Positions 39,113 through 50,625 of a stretch of 64,000 nucleotides of DNA are shown here, piece after piece. Origin of the DNA: Melanocharis versteri (Eukaryota; Chordata; Aves; Passeriformes; Melanocharitidae); assembly GCA_013397845.1 (NCBI GenBank), contig VZTG01007434.1, positions 1,120,073 through 1,184,072 of the forward strand. Reading direction: 5' to 3'. Position 1 is the stretch's first letter. Every line of letters starts with the position of its first letter. The position numbers and the translations under genes are program-made. The notes under the pieces were generated by a model. The model searched no databases. It saw only the letters and a program-made list of their open reading frames with translations, and was not told the DNA's origin.

Positions 39113-39250
39113 TCAAAAAATGGCCAAAACCAAAACAAAATCCCCACCTCACCAAAAAAACCCCAAACTCAAAACCACAACAAACCAACAACAAATCAGC
39201 AACAAAACAACAAAAAATGCAAGAAAGAAAAGGATAACAACAAATTAAGG
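39113..39250. repeat. A/C-rich low-complexity tract
   Basis: The plus strand is mostly A and C (CAAAACAAAATCC, ACCACAACAAACC, CAACAAAACAACAAAAAAT and similar). The complement is the same T/G-rich style as the tracts at 4.7 and 6.0 kb. Stop codons are rare on the minus strand for compositional reasons, which creates the longest open frame in the window (38901-39401, minus), rich in Phe, Leu, Cys and Val. I do not regard that frame as a gene. Confidence 0.8.
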
Positions 39251-39599
39251 CATGAACCAGGGCAACCACATTAAAAGAAACAGCTGAAAAAATATGATGA
39301 CACACAAATAAAAGATACAGGGTGGAATTTCTAAAGCACTGCATACTGGATTGATGCTGTTCCATCAATGGATTCTTCCCAAAGCCCCGTGTAGAGTTCA
39401 TTCAGGTGTACTTTGTATTAGCTGTTGTCTGCCTTGTCCACCATGGTGACCTAATGCTCTTGAAAGTATTACATAGAGTTTCTTAACGTTCAGCCCACAA
39501 AGGTTGTCTGTCTGTACAGACACCTTGGCCTGGAATCACACTTGCTCACTATTATTTTATAATTCAGTGAAGAACAGTGTGATGAATGGTTGAAAAATT
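39251..39599. other. unique non-coding sequence
   Basis: Nothing identifiable beyond ordinary AT-rich DNA. Confidence 0.5.
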
Positions 39600-40255
39600 T
39601 CTTTTGCTCACTGAATACACACCATGTGCTCTGTTCTGTTAACAAGCCTGTGGCTGAGCAGCCCATTTTGTTCAGGATCAGGAAAACTCTCTAGACAGAG
39701 GGTAGGTTGTGTATTTCCTTGACAATAATCTTGTTGTGCAGCTGGGAGAGGCATCTGGGCTATGGGGTGACGCAGGTCGGGACAGCTGGAGGTGAGGTAC
39801 ATTTTAGTAATGTGGGATTTGTGTGAAAGGAGGCTAGAAATGCAGCTGAGCTTCAGGTAATGGGGGTGATAAGAGATTGCTGTAGAGCTCCAGAGGGTAC
39901 TGTGAGGTTGGTGCATGTTGGGAGTTCAGGGCTAAAGAGAAGAGCATCCCCGCAAGGAAGAGTAGATAAAGGGCTCCACACCTCTGGTTTCAAGCTTCTT
40001 TATTCAGCAGTCCTGAGTGTTATCTTAGAGCTTTTGCTGTATTAACCCTACATTTAGAGTGTGGGTTCCTTAATTCTGCATCCTTGCTGTGGGGAGGAGG
40101 ATTCTCTTCTGAGTGCTGCATTGGGTGCTGGTGCAGGTGGGTCTAATTCTGTGCCTGGTTCTTGTGGTGACATTGTGGGACTTTGTGTAGTAGGGGACAA
40201 CTTGCTTATTTTAATGCTGGCTAGGCTTTCTCTTAAATAAAGCTGTTATTGATTC
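39600..40255 (+). mobile_element. possible solo LTR-like segment (weak)
   Basis: This is a GC-balanced block in AT-rich surroundings. It holds a TATA-like AGATAAAGGGCTCC near 39966-39980, pyrimidine-rich sequence after it, and an AATAAAGCTGTT poly-A-signal-like site near 40237. That order (TATA-like box, then AATAAA about 270 bp later) is compatible with the U3-R of an LTR. No clear TG...CA ends, primer-binding site or internal viral sequence were found, and no family can be named. Confidence 0.2.
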
Positions 40256-40837
40256 CTTTACTGTAGCTATTTCTGTTTACTGTATACTTGCTGAAAGAAA
40301 CAAAATAGTGAGTGAATGTTTTTGGGTAAATGCTTTGATGAATTTCTTCTCCCTATATCTGTAGATATTGATATTATAGAGAATGATTTTAATGTTTCTT
40401 TTTCCTTTCAACTTCTGAGTGCCCATCAGAATAGACATTGGAAAAGAATTAAAAAATAAACAAATGAACATATAGAAAATGCTACTTTTTTCTATTCATG
40501 GACTGATAATCTCTATAGGAGAAAAAAAAATGGACTACTAGAGGCAAAAACCCCAAAGGAGGTGGCTGCTGAACTGAGGCAAATGCTGCCTGGAAAGTAG
40601 GAGATTAGAAACATGTAGGTGACAGACCTTCACCTGGAAAGCTTTATTTCAATTGTTCAAATCTAGTGAAAAAACAATAAAATTGGTGACAGCTGAGAAA
40701 ATAGTGACCAATGTTGTGCTGTCAGAGATTTGGTGAAATATAAGTAATACTAAGAAACTGGGGACTGAATGTTATAAGAACTTCATGATGCCCAAAGCAG
40801 TGTATCAGCAGTGCTGGCGAGGCTAAGGTGCTGCATT
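40256..40837. other. unique non-coding sequence
   Basis: No gene or repeat recognised. A short A-run lies at about 40522-40530. Confidence 0.5.
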
Positions 40838-40990
40838 TCAGGGATGATGATTCCACCACTTCTGTGGGCAGCCTATTCCAGTGCTTCCAAATCACCCTAT
40901 CTGTAAAGAATTTTTTTTTCTAATATCCAACCTAAACCTCCACGGGTGCAACTTTAGGCCATTTTCTTTTGTCCTGATAAATGCAAGCTT
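40838..40990 (-). mobile_element. CR1 LINE fragment, reverse orientation
   Basis: The plus strand reads CCACTTCTGTGGGCAGCCTA, TTCCAGTGCTTCCAAATCAC, TGTAAAGAATTTTTTTTTCT, AATATCCAACCTAAACCTCC, then TTTAGGCCATTTTCTTTTGT followed by CCTG. This is the reverse complement of the part of CR1 just upstream of its 3' UTR. The terminal CR1 tail is missing on the left side, so the copy is truncated at both ends. Confidence 0.82.
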
Positions 40991-41082
40991 CTAGTCAAAC
41001 CACGGCATATCTGAGTAGAATGTAAGACTTTTTCTGGTTCCTTCTGGCCTTAATATATGTAGATTCTGATCTTTTTGACTGT

Positions 41083-41460
41083 ACCAGGTGCAGGTGCCCA
41101 GATCCTGCAGGGGCCTCTGAGAGGAGTGGTTGGACACAGCCCATTCCAGCCAGCCCCAATGTCTCTGCCACAGGGCATGGCTGGGCCCTGCAGCCAAGGT
41201 GGTGGCAGCTGGATAAGAAAGGGTGAAAAAAATGCCATACAGGCAGGTTCCTGAAGGACTGCAGTCCATGAAGGAGCAGTGGAACAGTGTGAGGGGGAGG
41301 GGGGACAGAGAGGAACTGCTGTGTACTGAACACACGCTTCTCCCATTCCCTCCAGTGCCGCAGCAGGAAAGGCGGTAGAGGAGTCTGGAGTGCTGGACTT
41401 CATGCTGTGCAGGGTAAAGAGGGAGGACAGGTGAAGTCTTTGTTTCTTGCTACCTGGATC
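41083..41460 (+). mobile_element. probable avian ERV LTR-like segment
   Basis: This is a markedly GC-rich block. GGGCATGGCTGGGCCCTGCA, GCAGCCAAGGTGGTGGCAGC, GTGAAAAAAATGCCATACAG, GGACTGCAGTCCATGAAGGA, GCAGTGGAACAGTGTGAGGG, GAGGAACTGCTGTG and GGCGGTAGAGGAGTCTGGAG follow, in order, phrases I associate with LTRs of avian endogenous retroviruses of the ERVL type. Three overlapping minus-strand open frames of 112-117 codons cross it and are explained by its GC-rich composition. Neither internal retroviral sequence nor a second LTR is visible, so it would be a solo LTR or fragment. The family name rests on memory of consensus patterns. Confidence 0.42.
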
Positions 41461-44400
41461 TCTTTTTAATTCTCTCTATGCAGACAGGGAAATTTCTGAT
41501 CCTCTTTTCTCGCCTTGCCTGACTGGGGAACAGTTGTGAGTGAGAAGCTGAATGGGTATTTGGCTGTTGGGCACATCGGACCCACACATTGACAAACAGA
41601 AGTGAAGGTCTGAGTAAACCACATGAATCTAGAGTATACTTCTGTGTCATCATCTTTCACGGGGTTTGCTGCAAAACCCATGTGGATATAATGTTTCATT
41701 TGGTCAGATCTGAAACACTTCTATATCACCTACTGAATTAAATAGGATAAAATATGATGCTGGAATTTTAGGTTCAAGGAGAGATAATGTTGGTAGAGAT
41801 TCTAATAGAGGACTTGCATAATTCTGAAGCTAGCCCAAAACAGGAAAGGTCTAAAGTTTTCCCATAAGACGATGCCAGAAAAAACATTTCTGTGACTATA
41901 ATAGAAGTGGCTGGAGAACATAGTATTTCAGGTCAGTGCATGTCTATTTCCATGTAGGTAGATGGGTATAATTACAATCTGTAAACAAGGTGGATTACTT
42001 TGAGAAATTGGAATGAAAAATAAGCAACTGTCCTATCTGCATGATGTGGAGACAATGACATAAATCTGAATGCGTGTGGGTTTGGTCTCTCCACTGTCTC
42101 TTTGGAAGAGGTATAAATACACATTGCTATTTTGCTTTATCCAAGTAGAACCAAAAAAGGATTGCAACATGGGCAATTTAGAAAGGAAACCTAATCAGAA
42201 CACTGCTTAATTGGTAAAGTAGTGATCCTACAAACACTCAACAGAAAACCAGCCCAAAACATTAAGAGAAGTTTGAATGGGATTTTAGTTGGTTGAATTT
42301 AAGGCTAAGATTTGTTGGTTAAATCTATACGGCTTTCCTGATAAGTGGCCACAGAAGTGTTTGTGACATGATGTGTTCTGCACTCTGTCCACCTCCTGGG
42401 CATTGCAAGCAGCTGAGGAAAACCTTGCCTGGGTATGCCTGGCAGCATATTACCCAGACAAAGCTTTCCAGAGTCCTTAGGGAAATAGGCCTCTGCATGT
42501 TTTAGAGCATGGCCTTCTGCTTCGCCTAGGGCTTCATGTCTGGGGTTGCTACCTAGATAGATGATGACTGTGGAATCGAGCGGAGAGCTTCTTTTAAATG
42601 ACAGTCTGCAGGTACTTGTGGACACCAGATTTTCATCTGGCCGGGCTAGACCTGGGAAGTTTGCAGTAGTTTTGAACAATAAGCAGTGGTGGGCATGTGA
42701 CATTAAAGGTTGTGGACCTAGAATAGAGCATATTATGTTCCAATCACAGCCATTTATTTTACAGTTTTGACACATGAGGCCGTGTAAGGTGTATGTTGTA
42801 CTTAGTGGCTATTCTAAAGTTATTTTGAGTTTCCTCGCCCTAAAAGATAACAGTAAAATATTGGCCAGTTGATAAACATATGCTGTAGGACCTGTAGCAA
42901 AAGACATTAATGGATATTGGAAAAAGCAGGGAAAACAGAAGATGGGATTCCAGGTGCTGGAAACAATATTAAATATAAAAATATTATTACTGTGGACTTG
43001 TGGCAATTTTGCCTCCAGAGATGCATCTATATGGTATGCTTCTAGGGCATATACTCAGTCTCGACTTTCATGAGTCCTAAAATCCTGCAAATTTTTGATA
43101 CTATCTTTGTCAGACCTCAGTGGTCTTTGAGGAAGAAAATTCTTTTTAGCACTGTAGCTCTTAGAAAAAGGATAAAGAAGAAATGTTCAAACACCTTTAA
43201 GTACCTGTCTCAAGAGGGTTGAGCTTAAACCATCATTTAATCTCTTCTGTGCTGAGACTAGAAGTCTGAGAAAGAATTTTTGTTTAAAGGAAAATCGGTG
43301 AATTTGGACTTCAGTTTTCTGTGAGGACAAATTTAGTCTATGTTTCCAATGAGATTGTGAAAAATAACTCACCTATTTTGAGAGCAAAAAAGTTCTGGGT
43401 GGTTGAAAATGCGAAGTTTAGTTGAAATAAAACCAATCTATTCCTGTAGCAATAAGAGGAATAATTTAAAAGGCAGCATCTCAGGGTTCAGGCACAAATG
43501 CAGTCTTCATGACCCTTTGTTAACAAATATTTCCTCTTCCCTTCTCCTTCAAATATTATAGCTTTGTGTCTTACCACTTTCTTGTTTTTATGTAAGTGAC
43601 TTTCAGCGCAATTGGACCCTGCAGTCAGGTATCATTGAACTAGCCTGAGTCCCAAGAAGGTGGGTTTTATCTGCAATACTAACTAGAGCCCAGCATCCTA
43701 GGGACAACTTCTCTGTTCCAACTTCTTTTTTTTTTCTTTTTTTTTTTCCCTTGAAGAATTTTTCCAGCTTTCATAAAGTAAAGGAGTTTAGCCATTATTA
43801 AAACTCCTTCAAATAGGCACTGCATCAGTATCAGTGTGCTAAACCCCTTTGATATAATGGTAACAGATACGTAGATTTCCTGATCTGTACCCAAAGATCA
43901 CAGACTGTGCAAATCTCTAGTACTTTGTGGCTGACGAGCTGCTTGGGTGTGTTCTTTAATTACTCACAGAGAGGAGCAGTAGCAGATAATGTCATACAGC
44001 AAAGCAATTGTCAGGTGCTGAACGGCAATAGTGGCACAATAGTGGTAGGTCCTTGTGAAGCTCTACAGCCCCTGTCTGATGGACGGCTCCAGGCTCACTG
44101 CAAAGCTGGCTGGAAAAAGTTCACACGTGGGAAGGCAGCCAGCTCGCAGTGTGGAAGCAGCACAAAGGTGGCTCCACTGTCAGTGCAGGTAGGACTAGGA
44201 AACACGAGAGTGTGTCATAAATGATTGTCAACAGCAGAATACGAAAGGGGCTAAAGATTAAGAGATAGAGGGGGCTGAGAGACTGGCAAGTCATGCAGGA
44301 CATACACTTGCTGAAGTGCTCCAAATCACAATTTCCTCCCTGACCATCTGTATGGCCAGGCCAGGTATTTATGGCAGATAATTTGAGGACGTGCATTAGG

Positions 44401-45490
44401 TTTGGCTTGTTTCTTCTGCCTATTTTATGGGCATCAACTTCTAAAAACACGGTTGTGGCTAAACAGACTTTAAATCCGTCTGGTGGCAGTGACAGTCTGT
44501 CTGCCACAGAGGAGGCTTTTTAAAGCTCTGTTCACACTGAACGCATTGCAGGCATGCTGGAATACAGAACATCGTGCTTTGTGACCCCCTTAGTCTCTGT
44601 GAGAACACGGATGTGTGTGTGGTACAGAACTGCCACAAAACAGTCGAACCAGCTGGACTGTCCTTGTACTCCTCAGGCTCCTTTCTTCCTAACCTGCTTT
44701 TAATTTGAAGCTCTTGATGGCTCACTCACCCTCAGTGACCCTCAGTGACCAAGTACGAGAGTTGTCACAAAACTGGATCCTTCTCCGTAGGATTTTTAAA
44801 GCTCTGCAGAGCCTCTGCAGTGTGTTTGTGCTGGTGTGTGGACACATCCTCCCGTGCTGGCACGCAATGTGCTAGTCAATGAACATGTGTTTTAACAAAA
44901 AGTGGGAAAATGTGGTTTACTGTGTTAAGTGTAGCAGCCTCTGAATTGTCAAAATTAATTCTTTTAAAATCAGTCTTTAAATGCTCTATTTCTATTTGAA
45001 AGAGAGTATGAATAAGGCACGTACTAGGAAATTCTAATTGTAAGAGGTTATTATTGAACTCTATGTAACTGAAATATTGAGAACATATTTGGGTGGACTA
45101 TTTCAGCAAATTTTAGTTAAGTAAAGCTTAATGTTTTGGCGCTATTTTTTTTTTCGAAAGCTTTTCAGGCTTTTCTAGTGTATTCTTTTCTTTGATCTTC
45201 TTTTGTAATAACAGGATAGTCTCACATTTCAATAGAAAAACTGGAACTAAAGTATACATGAAAAAGTCCATAACAGCTCTCTCGCTGTTTATTTCAACAA
45301 TCTTAATTAAAGAAAAACCTAATCCTACAACAGACTTGTGATTTGCCTTTTCTTTGAAGCGCAATTAGTTTTCATTCATATCCCTTGATGTCAGTGAGGA
45401 AAAACTATTGGTGGGCGCATCAGTGCTGATGCAGTTCAATTAATAATTTTTTTTTTTTTTGCCTGAAATGTATCTCACAATAAAACCATG
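41461..45490. other. mostly unique non-coding sequence with GC-richer patches
   Basis: No gene can be supported. A 156-codon minus-strand frame at 42305-42775 lies in balanced-composition DNA and shows no motif. The block 43900-44870 is GC-richer, with frames on both strands (43907-44224 plus; 44121-44507 and 44459-44725 minus) that conflict with each other, a sign of composition and not of coding. A CCCTCAGTGA unit is repeated in tandem at about 44730-44750. Poly-T with TTC interruptions lies at about 43726-43749. Confidence 0.45.
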
Positions 45491-45518
45491 CACACAACAC
45501 ACATGCACACACACACAT
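45491..45518. repeat. imperfect (CA)n microsatellite
   Basis: CACACAACACACATGCACAC and its continuation form a short CA-dinucleotide repeat with two interruptions. Confidence 0.85.
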
Positions 45519-48500
45519 AGGAAAGTAATCTCTATATTCATGCTGTCTGCAAAGCCATGGCTAAGTCTCTCTTGGCTGCTAGCCAAAGTCTCTAAAAACC
45601 CATTAAGGCTATTACAGAAATTATTTCTCTTCCTTTGTGAGCTGGGTAAATTTCACAGTTATCATTGCAGAAGGAAATGAATTGGGAATATATCTGTCTG
45701 GGGATGGTTGGCCCTTCAGTGGGAATTAAGCCAACTCAATGTAAAACAGCAGCTGTGTGTGTCAGTGCATGTACTTGCAGGAGAGAGTCAGTGGATGGCA
45801 CTGTAATATAACTATTGTGCCAGAAATATCCAAAAATTGTAAGTGCTGTCTGGTATTTGTGAATAAATTTATATCTTTGCAATTACAGTCTTTATTGGAA
45901 ATCAGCTTTGGCTTTAAAATTATATGTAAACCAATATTTCCCATGAGGTGTGCTTTCCAGATGCAGGAGAAGTTAGCAATTCATTCCCAAAATGGTGCAG
46001 CAGCATCACGTATGGCATTGAATGGTGACCTTGTCGGATCATGCTAACAATATTAAAACATACAATACAAATTCAGGAGATTTACAAAGATGGAAGGATT
46101 TGGCCTGTGTACTCTCTTATACTTCACAATATTTGCAGTTGGAATTACCAGTTCAGGGGAGGTTTTTGATTGGCGTGGAAGTTGGAAGCAGCAGAATTGC
46201 CTTTTGATTTGTGAGCTTAGGTAAGTACAACTTATACAGTCTGCCATTTCAAAGTGCACAGAGAATAGAATTGTTTTTCTTCTTCAAAAAATTCCACTTT
46301 TCCAATACTGTGAAATTTCAAGTTTCTGGAACCCACATATAAAATATATGGTGGAACAAGTACAGTAATACAAGATAAACCTTTAACTTTGCACTTAGTC
46401 ACACAAAACATTTTTATTTATTTACCGAAACAAGTGAGATATGTTTCCCAACTTCTTGCTAGTATTTTTATTAGTGATTTGAGAAAGGAACCATACTTCA
46501 TTCTCCCCATCATATACTCTTTCCAAAAAGGTTTTTCTGTTTACCTTTCTTTTAACTCCTTGTGATCTAGGTCTACTTTCCACATCTCTTTGTCTTCCTA
46601 GTTGCTAGCAACTAGCAATGGTCTGTGCAGAACTTTTTTGCTACTTCTTTTGGGTGCTGGAGGTAACAAAATTATGCTGACCGTCTCAAATTATATCCTG
46701 TGCTCCCACTGATCCTCTAAGATTTTTCAAACCTTGAGTACGACAATTTCTTGACTTGCATGTTCCCCAAGCTTCTCTCACAGACCCTAAGCTACACAGG
46801 ACTCAAAGAAATAGAACAGTGGCAACTGAGCACAAGTGAAGCCCTCACAATTTACATTTTAAAACATAAATGCACATGGGTCTTTCCAAAGAGTGGATAC
46901 TTTTTGTAAGCCATGCTGTAAAACTACCCATTTCACCTAGGACTGATAGCAAGATATTAACTGGTATGAAACCTCTTTTTTCTTCAAAAGGATAGATATG
47001 ATAGCTGGAAGAAATGAAATTAAATGTGTGAGCCACTTAAAAAAACCCAAAAAAGTAGCCACAGGTATGACTTTTTCAATTGCCAAGGTAGTCCTTGGTA
47101 TGATATTTGCCCTGAACATCTTGTCCTTTTTGCTCTGCGTCTATTTTGTCTGAGCTTTTTCCCTTTGTGTTTAGAGTTCGCTGTTGACCTAATTCAAAAA
47201 AAGTTTCTTGTACAATTCATGCATCCTTTAAAACAGAACATTTGGTTATTTACGCTTATTTTTTTTTTCTCAGTGTTTCACTGATCTGTTAAAGTGGAGG
47301 CTGTTTTTTGAACTTATAATTTTAAAAGGTGTAGTAAACCAGTAAAATATATCAAATAAGTAAGTGGCCATGTCCAAATTGTGTATATCCAAGAGTTTTG
47401 ACGGTGTTTTAAGTATGACTTAACTGAATTTCTAGCAAAACCAACAAGTTGCTTAAAATGGGCTAACCGATCAGATGACGATGGGGTAGAAATTCTGACC
47501 GTATCTTTTAAAAAGGTTCCAGAGGAGCTCTGCGGGACTACTTGCTGGTAAATCTTGGCTGGAGTAGTTCTGAAATAGAAAGAAGAGTTGGAAGATAATA
47601 ATCTATAGCTAATCATACAGTTCTACAAAGCAAATTTTGTCTGGCTACTGTCTTAAAATACTTGAGAATATTAGCAAATGAATAGAGGGGACGTTAAGTG
47701 TATCTTTCACAGGACTTCTGACAGGGTCTCGGAAGAGACGCTATTCAGCATTTCTAGCTCTTGAGGGTTTTTCCTAAGGCCCATGTTACCTGATTTTGTT
47801 TCTTTAAAATTCTTCATTATGGTAGTCAAGAAATGGGATGAGAAATTTTTTGTAAAAAAGAAATTTTCTGAAAAATCACAGCCTAGAAGCTCAGGAGTTG
47901 AAGTTCATGACCATGAATCAGGCTAGCTCAGAAATCAGACACCGATAGAAACAGAATTGTTATTATGTCTTAATATGTCGTGATTTGTAAGCTATCATGT
48001 GATTTTGAGGCTAGTCATGCATGGTTTTTTGAAGGTTGTGGATTGATACTATCTCCTCTAAAAGAAACCAAGTAGCCGTGAGGCAATGTAATATCATGGA
48101 TCAAAAAGTAGCTGAGAGGCAGGAGACAAAGCGGGAACAAATGGTCCATTTTCATCATGGCAAAAGGTTAATAGCCACAAGTTTCTGTACTAGGTCTGCT
48201 GTTGTGTGATGTATTTATTAGTTATCTGGAAAGAGGAAGGAGAAATGAGGCAGCAACACCACGTTAGTGGTAGACAACCTCTTTGTAGGTTACTTGTTAA
48301 TCAAGTCCAGAGGAGCCTTAAGGAATTTCATGGACTCAGAGTTGGTAACTGTGAGGTACATTCCTTTGAAGAAATACAGAAAAAAAATTAAAGTAATCAC
48401 ATACAAAGTCATTGTATCAGCCAGCAGTGTGGTGTTCTATAAAATTTATTGGGTATTAGAAAGTCTATACAGTAAAAAAATATTGCAGAATTGGACAGGC

Positions 48501-48947
48501 CCAGACAAAAGCAGAGAGAAAAGCTAGTGACATAAATGTATCTGAAGTGATTGTTTACCTGAGGACTCAGATGAGAGTGGAAGTGATAAAGGATGTGGTT
48601 GAAAGAAAAAAAAAAAAGAAAAAAAGAGGCATGCAACGAAGAAAAAAGATCATGAGACTACAGTTTCTCCCATCTCTTAAGAATAAAGAAACACTTCCCA
48701 AAAGGTTCCTATATAAACTGTAGAACTCATTTATTCTGGATGAAGATGAAGTCAAGAATTTTGTAAGCATCAAAGAGGGAAGGGGCATTTGTATGGATAA
48801 CAAGAATATCCAGAGTTATGATAGTAATGCTAAAAAAGAGTATTTGAAGGGATAAAAACCCTCATGCATCAGGATTTAAGGGAATCTATAACTAAAGGGA
48901 TTAGCATGAGACCTTCGAGGGAGACAGATTATCCTGCATCTGTGGGG
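45519..48947. other. unique non-coding sequence
   Basis: No gene recognised over about 3.4 kb. A 100-codon minus-strand frame at 47314-47616 reads plausibly as protein but has no family motif and no clear flanking splice sites. An A-rich tract lies at about 48606-48627. Confidence 0.45.
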
Positions 48948-49056
48948 ATCTTGTATCTTTCACCAAAGCATCTGGTCCTGGCTGCTGCTGGAGACACTGT
49001 ATTAGGCCCAGTGGGTGCCAAGTTTGAGGCAGAATGGCAAGTCCTGTGGTCAGATC
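48948..49056 (+). mobile_element. ancient CR1/L3-like LINE 3' fragment
   Basis: AAGCATCTGGTCCTGGCTGC, TGCTGGAGACACTGTATTAG, GCCCAGTGGGTGCC and GAGGCAGAATGGCAAG follow the order of the old amniote L3/CR1 3' end (AAGCATCTGGTACTGGCC...GGAGACAGGATACTGGG...CAGTATGGCA). The divergence is far above that of the ordinary avian CR1 copies here. A 115-codon plus-strand open frame (48864-49211) crosses it and is chance. Confidence 0.5.
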
Positions 49057-50269
49057 TGGATTTAGCATTCATTGCCTCTGTCTGGGTCTTATTTCCACTA
49101 CAGTGGGCTCTGTCTTCTGTTCATTTGCCTCATGACTTTGTGCTAGGTCAGGCTCATGTTTCTGGTGGTGCAATGTACATTTTAAATCATCGCAATGAAG
49201 AAGTTGTGTGAGCTGATGGGCACCATGCTGCTTCTGAGAAACCACTAACACGGGATCCAAACAGAGGGGAGCTCCTCAGTCTTTTCCTCTATTTCTCCAG
49301 TTGTAAAATGGAAAACTTAATTATCTAAGTGGTGTCTGTGTCCAGCCCAGGTACTTGGAAGAATTTAGCTTTGGGTAGATTCCAGTTTTTCAGTTTCTTC
49401 TCAGTGTCTTAAAGGCAGACAAGTACGACTTCAAAACCCAGTATCAAGAGAATATTCTATAAAATTTCTCATCTATCTTTGTATTGGATTAATTTGGTTG
49501 TTCTGCCTACAGAATATATCTGTCAGAATTTTGTGTCTATGGCCCTAATTCTATCATAAAATGAATTTAATTTTTATTGCTACTTTATTTGCCAGTGATC
49601 CTTTACTTTTGTGTCTTCTCTCTTTAGGAGTACTTTGCAATAATTCCTGATTACTTTTTGGGTTTTTTTTTTAATTGACCTTTAAATTTAGTGTTTATTC
49701 CAAAATATTAGGACTCCTGTAATTCAAGGACCTCATTTGGCCCATGTGTCAGTAAGACTGGAGTATGATTTTAGCTGCAGAATCACAAGAAATTTTTGAA
49801 ATTCCACTCAGGAGTTAAACAATGGTGCAGCCGTTGTTTTGCATCACATTTTTATTCAATCATATAGCAAAGTAAGTTAGTATTGACCAGGAAAGTTTCT
49901 GTTTCTGTTTCCTGGAATTTGTGAGACTTTGGAGTGTTGACATCCACTGTGTGATGTGAATTAATTTTAAAGGCATCACACCTAATGCAGAAGATAATTG
50001 TGCTAATTAGGCTTTTCATGAATGGCAGATAACAGCACACCCATATGACATAAGATCCTCTGATACTGTAGCATTCTGTGTATTCTGAAGCATGTGTACA
50101 CATCTAAACTGTCTGGGTCTTCAGTCTGCCCTTTTTGTCTCACCTGCTTTAAGATTTTATGACTCAGAAACTTGGCATTAACCACTGTTAGCTTAGTCCT
50201 ATTTTATTTTTAATTTTCTTCTTCCCAAAGCCACAATGATTCTAGTTTAAACATAAATATATCTTCTTT
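49057..50269. other. unique non-coding sequence
   Basis: No gene recognised. Two overlapping minus-strand frames (49852-50103, 50003-50185) show no motif. Confidence 0.5.
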
Positions 50270-50480
50270 TAATTTTAGTCAAACTGATTAATGTGCATAA
50301 TGTATTTTTATCAGTTTGCCTAAGTGCTTTTACAGATGCTATTTGTGAATGAATTTGTATATTAACAAGGCTTATCTATTTTAGAGTGGCAGAATTAATA
50401 AAATTGGAATTAGTTTCACTTTTAAATCAATTTTGGCTCAGTGGTAAATTCAGGCATTGCAATTTGCCTGGCAAGAATTT
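50270..50480. promoter_or_regulatory. candidate conserved non-coding block
   Basis: Unique, repeat-free sequence with CTGATTAATGTGCATAATG, GGCAGAATTAATAAAATTGG and CAGGCATTGCAATTTGCCTG, the last an imperfect palindrome around ATTGCAAT (C/EBP-like). The texture resembles conserved developmental enhancers. No conservation data were available. Confidence 0.2.
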
Positions 50481-50625
50481 CTATCTGTTCACTGTTTCAC
50501 TGTGGTATATGACTTTTAAGCACTATTAAAAGTGAGTCGAATACTCAGTTAGTAGTTGGTGGTAAGATTTTAGGGTTATGCAGACTGACTTGCAGCCTCT
50601 TCTGCTATGGTTTAAACAGCAAGTG

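Noticed and set aside
38901..39401. Longest open frame, 166 codons, minus strand
   Set aside because: It runs through the A/C-rich low-complexity tract whose complement lacks stop codons. The product is a Phe/Leu/Cys/Val-rich string with no domain, and another frame over the same DNA is also open.
41050..41403. Three overlapping minus-strand frames of 112-117 codons
   Set aside because: All three frames on the strand are open together in a GC-rich block that resembles an LTR. That is a composition effect, not coding.
42305..42775. 156-codon minus-strand frame
   Set aside because: No domain, signal or splice context; a conflicting plus-strand frame overlaps it. It could be revisited if homology is found.
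43907..44725. Frames on both strands in a GC-richer block
   Set aside because: They conflict with each other and show no recognisable protein family.
47314..47616. 100-codon minus-strand frame with protein-like composition
   Set aside because: No motif, no splice sites and no neighbouring supportive frame; length is within chance expectation for 64 kb.
48864..49211. 115-codon plus-strand frame
   Set aside because: It crosses an ancient L3/CR1-like tail, whose 3' UTR is non-coding.
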